From contig CAYYIP010000013.1 in NCBI GenBank assembly GCA_964472015.1, positions 1-55,924 of the forward strand: a stretch of DNA of 55,924 nucleotides, given 5' to 3'. Below, one piece after another: positions 41,439-50,781 of the stretch. The stretch comes from JAAYTD01 sp964472015 (lineage in GTDB: Bacteria; Bacteroidota; Ignavibacteria; Kapaibacteriales; UBA2268). The position numbers and the translations under genes are program-made. A model generated the notes under the pieces. It made no database searches. It was not told where the DNA came from and saw nothing but the letters and a program-made list of their open reading frames with translations. How positions within the stretch are numbered: position 1 is the stretch's first letter; the number at the start of each line of letters is the position of its first letter.

Positions 41439-43760
41439 ATGTCTCATGGTGGCGGAGGAGTAGCAAAAGTCTATTTCGTGTTATATCTTGCAGTACTATT
41501 GGAATTGCTTATCATCATTGTAGAACGTGATGAGGCCGAAGAACATTTACATAGGCAAAATAGCGAAACAATGAAAATTGTAGAAAGTATTCTTTCTCAA
41601 TTATATTCAGGGTCAGGTTCTGAAAGTATTAACACAAAACCACAAGATGAAATAACGTTGCCTGCCGAAGCAGATATGGCAACGATTAAGGAAATATTTG
41701 GTACAGAATTAAAAACATCTCGTAAATATTCAATAGAAGTTGGTATAACCGATGTAACTTCCGCAGTGAAGAAAAAAGAAGGTGAAACTTCTAAAGAATA
41801 TGATGCAAGAGTAAAAAAATTACTATCTCTTGCAAATGTAGAAGAGTTGGAATATCAAATTTTTTATACTCCTGTTCAAAATGTAGATTCAGTTCCAGAT
41901 TTTCAATCTGATGATTACATTAGAGAGAATAGAATTGATTTTATGACATTCCAAAAGGGGCAAAGTTTCCCCGGTCCAAATGGAGAACCTTGGCAATTTG
42001 TAGGCGCTTATAAACTTAACTTCGATAAAGATGCAGCTTACAATAATTTAAATATAAGTGATCTTAAAAATACACTAGATTTCGTTCCTGTTTATCAAAG
42101 ACTTCAAAGAGCTGGTAGTGGTGAGGCACCTCGTGGATTTGAAGATTCAGCGTTCTATTATTCTGATCATCTTACTCGAGAAACTGCTAAACGATATACT
42201 ACCGGTGCTCAAAAACGTGTTTTTATAGTACATTTTGAACCTACAGAAAGAAATAAAGCAGGTATTTATAAACTTCGTTTTGCTTCTCAAACCAATAGGG
42301 TTTTAGGTGTTGCTTCTATGAGTGATAAGAAAATTGAAGTTCCCGATGATGCAATGGTTAATATTGGTACTGTTCAATTGTCAGTAAAAGATTTGAAAAA
42401 AGTTGCAAAAGAATTAAAGAGAAGACATCCTGAACTTGATGCAGTAGGAGAAATAGAGAACTTAATTGCTGCTTCTGGTGTTGATGCTTTAGATGCTTCT
42501 AATAAATTTGATGTAGCTATTAAAAAAGCAATGGAAGAAGCAATGAAAAAAGATAATGCAACAGATTTAATTAGTAAAATGAAGTTGTATAGTTATATTG
42601 CTAAATTAGTTACCCCCGGTCAATCTGTTAACTTTGATCAAAATAGGGGTAATTTTGATATAAATATACGTGTTCAAACTGCAAAACCAAGTACTGCAAA
42701 ACCTTATATTTCTACGCTTACAGATGATAGATGCTTTACTAATTCAAAACATACTTTTGAAATTGAAGCAGGTCCTTATAAAGGAAATAATAGAATAACA
42801 GGTAGAATTATTGGTCATAGTGCAAGTATTTCTTTTGTTCAAACAGGTGCTACGCCAGAACGTGATAAGAAGTTTAAATTAATAGGTAGTATTGATAGAG
42901 AATTACCGGCAGGTAAATATGTATTAGAATATACTCATGAATTAAGTGGTAAATCAGAAGTTACTTATGATACACTTTATGTTTATGAAGCTGGTATTGT
43001 AGATGAAAAGAAAACAAGTGATAGATTAACAAGACGTGCAACTTTTGGTAGTAGAATAGCAGTTGATATGTTACCAAATTCTAAAAATGATATTCCTGCA
43101 AATCAATTCAAAACTTATGTTTCTTTTGATGGCGGAGAACCAAAATCTATAAACGGCTATAAAATAATAAGAGAAAATAATATAGAATGTTTAGCAAATC
43201 ATAATAAAATTAATGTTAGTCTTGTTTGGGTACAACCTTATTCTTATAAAGAAATTCCATTGTATTCTTCTGAAGCTAGTATTAAGTTAGAAGAGCCAGC
43301 TATATTATCATTTGATTTAGCTCCAAAATATACACAAAGTGGAAATAAAATTAAGATAGAAGTTTCTGGAGTTTCTATTCTTAGTCCAAATACAGGATTA
43401 AGTGATAAGAACGCAAAATGTTCGCTTTCAGAACCTACATTTAGAGATGCTAACATAGATGTAAATGGTTATTCCGTAACTCGTCAACCTGAAATAGTTG
43501 GTGGCGATGCCGAAAATGGGTATGTTATAGAGCTAGAAATTACTAAAAATTCTGGTGTTAATGTGAAAAGTGCAGAAGGTATGGTTACTATTCCTATTTC
43601 TGTAACTGCTAAGCATCCAACTAATGGCAAAACGTCAAGAGTAGATTCGGAAGTTATGTTTAGTGTTGATTATACGCCATCAACAGGTAGAAAATTACCT
43701 ACTGGAGGAGGAAGTAAGCAACAACCAACACAGAAAAAAGCACCAGTTAAGAAGAAGTAA
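41439..43760 (+). CDS. GldM/PorM-like single-pass envelope protein (candidate)
   Basis: A 773-residue protein with one N-terminal membrane helix (about residues 10-28) and a very large periplasmic part. The helix carries a buried Glu (Glu22 in LAVLLELLIII) and is followed by a helical segment (HRQNSETMKIVESILSQL) and then several predicted beta-rich domains. This topology is that of GldM/PorM, the periplasm-spanning motor partner of the T9SS, but it is longer than usual and I see no decisive signature. GGAGG (41424-41428) supports the start. The C-terminus is Lys/Pro-rich. Two beta-barrel proteins and a VWA-OmpA protein follow on the same strand. A generic envelope scaffold is the alternative. 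Confidence 0.5.
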   Translation: MSHGGGGVAKVYFVLYLAVLLELLIIIVERDEAEEHLHRQNSETMKIVESILSQLYSGSGSESINTKPQDEITLPAEADMATIKEIFGTELKTSRKYSIEVGITDVTSAVKKKEGETSKEYDARVKKLLSLANVEELEYQIFYTPVQNVDSVPDFQSDDYIRENRIDFMTFQKGQSFPGPNGEPWQFVGAYKLNFDKDAAYNNLNISDLKNTLDFVPVYQRLQRAGSGEAPRGFEDSAFYYSDHLTRETAKRYTTGAQKRVFIVHFEPTERNKAGIYKLRFASQTNRVLGVASMSDKKIEVPDDAMVNIGTVQLSVKDLKKVAKELKRRHPELDAVGEIENLIAASGVDALDASNKFDVAIKKAMEEAMKKDNATDLISKMKLYSYIAKLVTPGQSVNFDQNRGNFDINIRVQTAKPSTAKPYISTLTDDRCFTNSKHTFEIEAGPYKGNNRITGRIIGHSASISFVQTGATPERDKKFKLIGSIDRELPAGKYVLEYTHELSGKSEVTYDTLYVYEAGIVDEKKTSDRLTRRATFGSRIAVDMLPNSKNDIPANQFKTYVSFDGGEPKSINGYKIIRENNIECLANHNKINVSLVWVQPYSYKEIPLYSSEASIKLEEPAILSFDLAPKYTQSGNKIKIEVSGVSILSPNTGLSDKNAKCSLSEPTFRDANIDVNGYSVTRQPEIVGGDAENGYVIELEITKNSGVNVKSAEGMVTIPISVTAKHPTNGKTSRVDSEVMFSVDYTPSTGRKLPTGGGSKQQPTQKKAPVKKK

Positions 43761-43795
43761 TAATTTTCTTGGAAATAATAATAGGATAATATAAA

Positions 43796-45625
43796 ATGTT
43801 AAAGAGAAAAAGTATTTTTATTTTCTTTGCGCTATCATTGATTTTTTTAATGTCTATTAAAAACAATGCTCAAGCACAAGATGGAGTATCTTTTCAAAAT
43901 AAGTTGAAAGGTATACTTAGTAATTTTAATAATTTCAGGTTCTCTTCTGTTTCTTTTTATGAAATTAACGAAAAACAAGTACGTTCGTTAAAAGAAATAA
44001 TAAAAAAGAAAATGGATTTTGAAGAGGAAGAAGTTGAAAGTGAAGATGATGCTATAAATCAAAATGTTGTAGATACAGCACGAATGAATACGCTCATTAA
44101 TGAAATAAAGAAGCTTATGGCTACGGGAGATAGATCCTTGCCAGCTATTAGAAAGGCATTTAATGGTGATAAAGAAAATTTTGAATATCTTGAAGATCTA
44201 GAAGCTAATGATGTAGAGTTAAAACTCGCTTTCCAATCTGCTATAGGTACTAAAAGAGCTAAATCAGATATTTATCAAATGTTTCTTGTTACAATGCCAG
44301 TAGTTAAGCCTGCTACTCCTCCTGATATTATTGCACTTATTCTTTGTAAAGAAAGAATAGATAAAGATGAATATGAAGAGTATTTGATAGCTTATTATAA
44401 TCAAGTTATAGGTAATTCTATCAGTAATGAAAAGAATGTATTAACTTATCCAGAGTTAATGAACTTTATTATTGAAGAAGAAGACGATCAAACAAAAACT
44501 TCTAATCTATATGATAAACTTATTGTTGAATTTAGACAAGGGAATTGTCATTTAATTACGCCAGAGGTTAGAGGAATAGGTTCTGAATTAATTTTTGTTA
44601 AAAACTATGGAAAAACAACTTCTATGGTTGTTAATGAAAATGATATTACAGATACAGATGTTGCAAAGTTTGTAAGAATTTCTGATTGTCAACCTACTGA
44701 TTATTGGAAAGAAAATGAATTATTAATAAGTCCTGATTTAATTAGTTGGAAAAAATATAGAACTGAATATTACGAATATGAAGCTGAAGATGGTACTATA
44801 AGAACAGAGCCTTATAGTAATGCAAATAATAATCTTCCAAGTTATGGTGCAGAACTTAGATATGGTATCGATGAAATTAATTATCCAAGTTTCTGGAGTG
44901 AAAGACTTGCGGTTAGAGCTATATGGGATAATTTGAAATTTGGTATCATTTTACCAACAAACGGCTGGTCATCGGTAACAAAATCTATTTTCGATATAAA
45001 TAGAACTATGACACATGCAGGTTTTGGTGTTTCTGCAGTTGCAGACTTCCCTGTAAAAATAATACCTCAAAGTGGAGTATTTAATTTTAGTGCTTCTTAT
45101 GTTTTTGGTGATGCTGTTGAAGCAACTTATAAAGATAGACAAAATTTAATTGATAATGGTAATTTTGAATATGTACATAATGATCCTTTTTATAATGATT
45201 ATTTAGTTAGATATACTGGGCAATTACATTACACTTTCGGTGTTTCTATTGATAATGGTTATAAAATGAGATTTGGTATAGGAGGTACTATTTTTGGTGT
45301 TGAAAATTGGAGGAATAAACAAGAGGAGAACGAAGAAGGCGAAGAATTTTGGAATTATATAAGAGAAAGTACAGAAGCTATAGGTGGAATTTCTATGAAA
45401 GCTGAATTTATGGCTTCGTCTGTTACAACGCCGTATGGTATAGCTATTCAATATTTTGATGAATCATTAGCTTGTAATGCATGGCTGCAAATTCCTATTG
45501 TAACTAATACATTCTTTTTAAGATTAGATGCAAAAGGATATCTTGCAGCATTTAAAGATAAACCAAGACCTTGGGAAAAGAGAAGTTTATTTATGCCAAT
45601 GCTAAGATTAATTTTCAATTTTTAA
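43796..45625 (+). CDS. Putative outer-membrane protein with long periplasmic N-terminal region
   Basis: A 609-residue protein: signal peptide ending in AQAQ, then about 300 residues of mixed helix (KLKGILSNFNNFRFSSVSFYEI, RSLKEIIKKKMDFEEEEVE), then a C-terminal beta-barrel from about residue 340 (AVRAIWDNLKFGIILPTNGW, FGVSAVADFPVKIIP, TGQLHYTFGVSIDNG). It ends MLRLIFNF, with the terminal Phe expected by the BAM complex. The ending resembles that of the next gene (PVLRLTI). It lies 35 bases after the GldM-like gene with AGGA before its ATG. I do not recognise the family; it probably acts in the same complex as its neighbours. Confidence 0.65.
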   Translation: MLKRKSIFIFFALSLIFLMSIKNNAQAQDGVSFQNKLKGILSNFNNFRFSSVSFYEINEKQVRSLKEIIKKKMDFEEEEVESEDDAINQNVVDTARMNTLINEIKKLMATGDRSLPAIRKAFNGDKENFEYLEDLEANDVELKLAFQSAIGTKRAKSDIYQMFLVTMPVVKPATPPDIIALILCKERIDKDEYEEYLIAYYNQVIGNSISNEKNVLTYPELMNFIIEEEDDQTKTSNLYDKLIVEFRQGNCHLITPEVRGIGSELIFVKNYGKTTSMVVNENDITDTDVAKFVRISDCQPTDYWKENELLISPDLISWKKYRTEYYEYEAEDGTIRTEPYSNANNNLPSYGAELRYGIDEINYPSFWSERLAVRAIWDNLKFGIILPTNGWSSVTKSIFDINRTMTHAGFGVSAVADFPVKIIPQSGVFNFSASYVFGDAVEATYKDRQNLIDNGNFEYVHNDPFYNDYLVRYTGQLHYTFGVSIDNGYKMRFGIGGTIFGVENWRNKQEENEEGEEFWNYIRESTEAIGGISMKAEFMASSVTTPYGIAIQYFDESLACNAWLQIPIVTNTFFLRLDAKGYLAAFKDKPRPWEKRSLFMPMLRLIFNF

Positions 45626-45664
45626 TTCATATGATTTTCAAACTAAATATAGAGTAAAAAGAAA

Positions 45665-47101
45665 ATGAGAAGAATAAATTTAATTTTAATTGTTGTAATA
45701 TTGGTTGTATTTGCATTTTCAAATAATGCAATTGCACAACAATATAATACAAAAGAGCAAGGTATGATAGATTCTCTTACTACCTTAGATCAAGATATAG
45801 TAAAATATTTTCCACGTTGGAAAGTATGTGAACCTGATTTACAAATACATATTCAATCAGCTTTTTTAGGAGCCGGTTTTAATAGAAGTTTATTAAATCT
45901 TAGTGATATAGAGATACTTGCAGCACCTGGTTCTTTTGATGTTGAATCAGGAAATTTTCAGATATTATTGATTTCTTGTGGTGATGCTTATATGAAGACT
46001 TTCCAAGTAGATCAATATATTTCTTCGGCTTTAAGAAAAAAATTAACAGGTGAAATTAGCTATTCTGGAGAAGGTACAGGACGTACTTATTGTTATAAAG
46101 ATATTCCTGTTGAAGTTCCTGTTTCTACTTATCAAGCAGAAGCTATATTAGATTATCTAAAACCAACTGATGTTAGTCAAGCATTCTCAATATCATTATT
46201 TGAACAAACTGTAAAAGTAGGTAAAACTGGATTTTGGTTAAGTTCAAAAATAGGTAATGATCAAATTGGATATCAATTCTGGTCGTCAGGAGAGGGTAGT
46301 ATTGAATTGCAAAGACCGCTTTATTTAAATAAAGATATTAATACGTCTAGAGCTATTCCTTATTTAATAAATGCTTATTTAGGTGGTGGTTATCGTATTA
46401 ATAATGGTATAGATCCTTCTGGTTCTTTTTTAAGTTGGGTTTCTAAACGTACTCTTAATGGATCTCAAAGCGGTTGTTTAATTGCAGGGTTAGATTTCCA
46501 TCTTCCTATACTTCCGCAAGCAGGTATTTCTTTTCAAGCAAGAGTACCTATGTCATCTAATACTACTAAAAGTATAGAGGTTTATAAATGGGGTATGTAT
46601 GATCTAAATCCAGAAGTTGATTATGTAACAGAAGATGGCAGATATATAGAAGCTATTGTACCGGTATCTAATGCTTCTGGACATATTAGCTTATTTTATA
46701 ATTGGTGGTTAGATAAACGTAATCCTGAAAATTATATAAGATTTGATGCGGGTATTAATTATTCAGAAGTAGAAGAACTTGGTTTTTATTATGAAGGAAA
46801 AGGTACTTCTAATCAAGTAGCTTTTATTTCTAATAGTGGTATTGCAGGTTTAAAAACTTATAAACCATCAGAACCTCTTGACTGGTTATTTATGAAAATT
46901 GAATATAAAAATCAAGCTACTTTCCCATTTGGTGCAAGTGCTCAATTATCTAATAATAATTTCTTAGGAAGAATATGGATTCCATTATTTGGGGACTGGT
47001 TCTATATTGAAATGAAGTACTCAACACCATTAAGAGAAGCAAGACCTTATGAAATTAATGGTTTCTTTATGATATCTCCTGTATTGAGATTAACTATATA
47101 G
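45665..47101 (+). CDS. Putative outer-membrane beta-barrel protein
   Basis: A 478-residue protein: signal peptide ending in NNAIAQQ, a short soluble N-terminal region (about residues 30-165, KYFPRWKVCEPDLQIHIQSAF), and a barrel-like remainder (YLINAYLGGGYRINNG, LDFHLPILPQAGISFQARV, SGHISLFYNWWLDKR) ending FMISPVLRLTI. The ending and the phrase (P)ILPQAGI/IIPQSGVF occur in the preceding protein too, so the two barrels are probably distant paralogues. It is spaced 39 bases after that gene. No family recognised. Probably part of the envelope cluster. Confidence 0.65.
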   Translation: MRRINLILIVVILVVFAFSNNAIAQQYNTKEQGMIDSLTTLDQDIVKYFPRWKVCEPDLQIHIQSAFLGAGFNRSLLNLSDIEILAAPGSFDVESGNFQILLISCGDAYMKTFQVDQYISSALRKKLTGEISYSGEGTGRTYCYKDIPVEVPVSTYQAEAILDYLKPTDVSQAFSISLFEQTVKVGKTGFWLSSKIGNDQIGYQFWSSGEGSIELQRPLYLNKDINTSRAIPYLINAYLGGGYRINNGIDPSGSFLSWVSKRTLNGSQSGCLIAGLDFHLPILPQAGISFQARVPMSSNTTKSIEVYKWGMYDLNPEVDYVTEDGRYIEAIVPVSNASGHISLFYNWWLDKRNPENYIRFDAGINYSEVEELGFYYEGKGTSNQVAFISNSGIAGLKTYKPSEPLDWLFMKIEYKNQATFPFGASAQLSNNNFLGRIWIPLFGDWFYIEMKYSTPLREARPYEINGFFMISPVLRLTI

Positions 47102-47178
47102 TTTATAATAATAACTTGTAATAAATAATTTATTATGATGAAAACTATATTCTGGAATTAAATGGAGAAATATGACAT

Positions 47179-47218
47179 TCCCTACCAAACATTTTTTTAA
47201 TTTTATGATTGGTAGGGA
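47179..47218 (+). terminator. Hairpin between the second barrel gene and the VWA-OmpA gene
   Basis: TCCCTACCAA (47179-47188) pairs perfectly with TTGGTAGGGA (47209-47218) across a 20-base AT loop. Only an interrupted T-rich stretch follows, so termination may be partial. It ends 26 bases before the next start and may instead tune expression within the cluster. Confidence 0.5.
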
Positions 47219-47244
47219 TATTATTTAATTATTTTTTTTGGATT

Positions 47245-48606
47245 ATGTTTATTAATAATAAAGTTAAGTTAAAAACATTTATTTTTTTGTTAATATCAGT
47301 AATAACTACAATGTTTTTTGTAGATATTATATATGCCCAAAATACAACAAAAAATAAAGAAGAAAGACTAAAGCAAAAACGATTAATTGAAAAAGCTAAG
47401 ATAGAAGCAGATAGAAAAGAAATAGATATTACTGTTAAAAGTGTAGATATTACTCGGTTTCCAGAAACTAAATTACTTATAGAAGCTTATAATAAATTAG
47501 GCGAACCGCTTGATTCTTTAAACCCTCAACAAATTACAATATATGAAAATGGGGTTCAATTTAAAGCTATAAGGGTTGATAAAGTCCCTGTTGCTAATAA
47601 TTTACCTTGGGATTTAGTTTTTGTTATTGATATTACAGGATCTATGCAGCCACAAATAGATGGTGTTGTTGCCAATGTAACATCTTTTTCTAAAAATTTA
47701 ATAGAACGTGGTATTGATTATAGATTGGGATTAATATTATTTTCTGATAATATTGATTATGTATATCAACCAACAGTTGATACAGAAGTATTTTTAAGTT
47801 GGGTTAAAAATGTAAGAGCTTATGGTGGCGGTGATGAAAAAGAAAATGCACTTGAAGCACTTAAAGCAGTTTCGCAACGTATTAATTTTAGAGATGAAGC
47901 TAATAGGGTAGCTATTTTAATTACGGATGCACCTTTTCATCAACGTGGGGAGCTTTCTAATAGAACAAATGAAACTTTAGAAACTATTATTGAAAGGTTA
48001 CAACGTGATGATATTAGAGTGTTTTCTATTACTCCACCTAAATTAAAAAATTATTCTATTCTTTCTGAGAAAACAAGAGGTACGGCTTACGATATAGAAT
48101 ATTCTTTTGCTTCTGTTCTTGATAATTTTACAAGACAGATTACAAATTTATTTTACGTTACATATATATCTGAAAGAACTTCCATTCCTGATTCTATAGA
48201 AATAGGTTTATTTGACCAAGATTTGAGTAAAGTTATTAAGAAAACAATTCCTATTATGGAGTTAGGACGTAAGTTAATTATTGAAAATTTATTATTCCAA
48301 ACTGGAAAATATAATCTTCCTGAAAATGTTAGGGAATTAAATATTCTTGCAGAATTTATGTTAAAGCATCCAAATGTTGGTATTATTATTGAAGGACATA
48401 CAGACTGGGTTGGTTCCGATGCGCTAAATGATAATTTATCTGTTTTACGTGCAAATTCTGTTAAAAATTATCTTGTAAATAGTGGAGTAAATAGTAATAA
48501 AATTCAAACAAAAGGATATGGTAAGCGTAAACCTATTGCAAATAATGATACTGAATTTGGGCGTAGTTTAAATAGACGTACTGAAATTGTTATACAATCT
48601 AAATAA
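47245..48606 (+). CDS. VWA-domain protein with OmpA-like peptidoglycan-binding domain
   Basis: I use the ATG at 47245 rather than the TTG at 47209, giving 453 residues and a proper signal peptide ending in IIYAQN. After a Lys/Arg-rich coil comes a von Willebrand A domain with a MIDAS-like VFVIDITGSM (Asp-x-Thr-x-Ser variant) near residue 135. The OmpA C-domain fills the last ~105 residues: LLFQTGKYNLPENV, EGHTDWVGSDALNDNLSVLRA and GYGKRKPIANN, ending NRRTEIV. This domain binds the meso-DAP of peptidoglycan through conserved Asp and Arg. Similar OmpA proteins anchor the T9SS ring. It follows the two barrel genes. Confidence 0.88.
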   Translation: MFINNKVKLKTFIFLLISVITTMFFVDIIYAQNTTKNKEERLKQKRLIEKAKIEADRKEIDITVKSVDITRFPETKLLIEAYNKLGEPLDSLNPQQITIYENGVQFKAIRVDKVPVANNLPWDLVFVIDITGSMQPQIDGVVANVTSFSKNLIERGIDYRLGLILFSDNIDYVYQPTVDTEVFLSWVKNVRAYGGGDEKENALEALKAVSQRINFRDEANRVAILITDAPFHQRGELSNRTNETLETIIERLQRDDIRVFSITPPKLKNYSILSEKTRGTAYDIEYSFASVLDNFTRQITNLFYVTYISERTSIPDSIEIGLFDQDLSKVIKKTIPIMELGRKLIIENLLFQTGKYNLPENVRELNILAEFMLKHPNVGIIIEGHTDWVGSDALNDNLSVLRANSVKNYLVNSGVNSNKIQTKGYGKRKPIANNDTEFGRSLNRRTEIVIQSK

Positions 48607-48621
48607 TATATTTCTTGTTTT

Positions 48622-49236
48622 ATGAAAATTTATAATAAAATTAAAAATGTTATTCATAAAATAAGAGTATGGATGGAAAGTTTTGCAGATAAACCAGGTG
48701 CTATGTGGTTTCTTGCATTAATTTCTTTTGCAGAGGCTTCTTTTTTTCCCATTCCGCCTGATATTCTATTATTGGCTATGGGCATTGCGACGCCTAAGAA
48801 AGCATTTAAAATGGCAGCAGTTACTTCGGTCTTTTCGGTATTAGGAGCCATTCTAGGGTATTTTATTGGTTATGCGTTATTTGAAACAATAGGAATACAT
48901 ATTGTAAATTTCTATAATGGGCAAGAAGTTTGGCAAGTGATTGTTGATAAGTATAATAGTGAATTAGGTATATGGTTTCTTGCAGGTGCTGCTTTTTCAC
49001 CAATTCCTTTTAAAATTGCGACAATAGCTGCTGGTGCTACAACTATGAACCTTCCTAATTTCATTTTTGTTTGTATAATAGGACGTAGTTTAAGATTTTT
49101 TGCTGAAGCAATTGTTATTTATTTCTTTGGGGAAAAAGCAAAAGATATAATTGAAAAATATTTTGATAAGATAACAATTGCATTCGTGTTACTTATAATT
49201 TTAGGTTTTATAGCAATAAAATATATTTTTGTATAG
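48622..49236 (+). CDS. DedA/VTT-family membrane protein (YqaA type)
   Basis: A 204-residue inner-membrane protein with the VTT (SNARE-associated) pattern: KPGAMWFLALISFAEASFFPIPPDILLLAMG near residues 24-54, an acidic-plus-proline re-entrant loop, and a second re-entrant segment WFLAGAAFSPIPFKIATIAAGATTMNLPNF. Members act in membrane-lipid homeostasis, some as undecaprenyl-phosphate or phospholipid flippases. It starts 15 bases after the VWA-OmpA gene, so co-transcription is likely, though a role in the same system is only inferred from position. Confidence 0.87.
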   Translation: MKIYNKIKNVIHKIRVWMESFADKPGAMWFLALISFAEASFFPIPPDILLLAMGIATPKKAFKMAAVTSVFSVLGAILGYFIGYALFETIGIHIVNFYNGQEVWQVIVDKYNSELGIWFLAGAAFSPIPFKIATIAAGATTMNLPNFIFVCIIGRSLRFFAEAIVIYFFGEKAKDIIEKYFDKITIAFVLLIILGFIAIKYIFV

Positions 49237-49325
49237 GAGGTATATTTAATTTTAAAATTATTTTATATATATAATTATATATATTATATATTTTAATATT
49301 TTATAAGTTATATAAAAATTAAATT

Positions 49326-50714
49326 ATGTTTATTGATAAATTACCTGAAAATAAGTCTATTGATATTAATCTTCCATTTTCAAAAAGTTATGTTATAAGA
49401 ATCGCTATTATTGCTTTTTTATCAAATAATTTAACTTTTTTAGAATATATTTCTAAATTAGAAAATTTAAGTGATGATATTAAAGCAATATTGCGTTGTA
49501 TTTATGCCTGTATAATAGGTGATATTGCTTATTGTGGTGAATCGGCTACTTGTTTAAGATTATTTTCTTTTGTTAGTTCACTTTTTATTGATAATAATAA
49601 TATTTCTATTGCAATGGAAGGAACTTTACAAACAAGGTTAGTAGATGAATTGCAAGATATATTAGAAAAAGTTCACATAAAAAATTCAATAGAAATAGAA
49701 AATAAATCATCTTTTATAAAAAAAAATAATTCCCTTTATAATTCTTTTCGAAATCATTCTAATAAATATCTTTTTTATTTACAAAAACAATTATTAGATA
49801 ATGAAATTCAAATATTAAATAATAGTTCAGATAAATTTAAATATTTTAGAGAAATTTATAATAGTAATAATATGAATCACTATAAAAGTGATACTATTAC
49901 TAAACTCAATTTATTTTCTAAAATTAAACCGGGGAACTATACTATTAATGGCAAGAATACTTCTATTTTTATTTCTGGTTTACTTATGTCTTTACCTTTA
50001 TGTGAAGGAAATAGCATATTAGAAGTTATTGAATTAAATTCAGCTGGATATGTTGATTTGACTATTGACATATTAAAAAACTTTGGTGTTTTTATAAATC
50101 GTAAAAACAATACTTTTTATATAGAGGGGAAGCAAAAATATATTTCAAAAGAATATATAGAATTAGAACGTGATTGGAGTGCAGCAGCTAATTTATTAGT
50201 ATTAGGTGCTATACGTGGGAATTGTTTTGTAAAAGGGTTAAAATTAACTTCAAAACAACCTGATAAGATTATTTATGATTTTTTAGAATCTATTAATATA
50301 AATATAAGATATAATGAAGAACATATAACAGTACATAAAAGTTCAATCCCTGCATTTTCTTTTGATGCTACTAATTATCCTGATATTATCCCACCTTTAG
50401 TTGTTCTTGCTTTAAATTCATTGGGAAAATGTTATATATATGGTGTATCGCGTCTTATAGTAAAGGAATCTAACAGATTAGAAGCTATTATTTGTGAATT
50501 TAATAAACTTGGGGCTAATATTATTTATGAGGAAAAAAATAATAGGTTTGTTATTATGCCATCTATATTAAAAAGTAATAAAGTATCATCTAACAATGAC
50601 CACAGGATTGCTATGGCATTAGCTATAGCAGGTTTGACTATCGATGGCGGTATAGAAATTGATAATATTGACTGTATTACAAAGTCTTACCCTGATTTTT
50701 TTAATATATTTTAG
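49326..50714 (+). CDS. aroA: 3-phosphoshikimate 1-carboxyvinyltransferase (EPSP synthase), divergent
   Basis: Joins shikimate-3-phosphate and phosphoenolpyruvate in the aromatic amino acid pathway. Recognisable landmarks: SKS with Lys20, GESATCLRLF near residues 71-80, the catalytic Asp in NYPDIIPPLVVLAL, Glu in KESNRLEAI, DHRIAMALA, and the closing KSYPDFF. The second half is well conserved. The first half carries a 50-60 residue Asn/Ser/Lys-rich insertion (about 125-185). Ala74 stands where class I enzymes have Gly (GNAGT), as in class II enzymes. It stands alone, with no other aro gene in the window. Confidence 0.88.
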   Translation: MFIDKLPENKSIDINLPFSKSYVIRIAIIAFLSNNLTFLEYISKLENLSDDIKAILRCIYACIIGDIAYCGESATCLRLFSFVSSLFIDNNNISIAMEGTLQTRLVDELQDILEKVHIKNSIEIENKSSFIKKNNSLYNSFRNHSNKYLFYLQKQLLDNEIQILNNSSDKFKYFREIYNSNNMNHYKSDTITKLNLFSKIKPGNYTINGKNTSIFISGLLMSLPLCEGNSILEVIELNSAGYVDLTIDILKNFGVFINRKNNTFYIEGKQKYISKEYIELERDWSAAANLLVLGAIRGNCFVKGLKLTSKQPDKIIYDFLESININIRYNEEHITVHKSSIPAFSFDATNYPDIIPPLVVLALNSLGKCYIYGVSRLIVKESNRLEAIICEFNKLGANIIYEEKNNRFVIMPSILKSNKVSSNNDHRIAMALAIAGLTIDGGIEIDNIDCITKSYPDFFNIF

Positions 50715-50781
50715 TATTATATTTTATTTTTTTGGAAATTATTCAAAAAAAAATGTTATATTATATTATATTAAATATTAA

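Noticed and set aside
49235..49325. AGGAGG just after the DedA gene, suggesting a small gene
   Set aside because: No start codon with an open frame follows within the AT-only gap; the next gene starts about 85 bases on.
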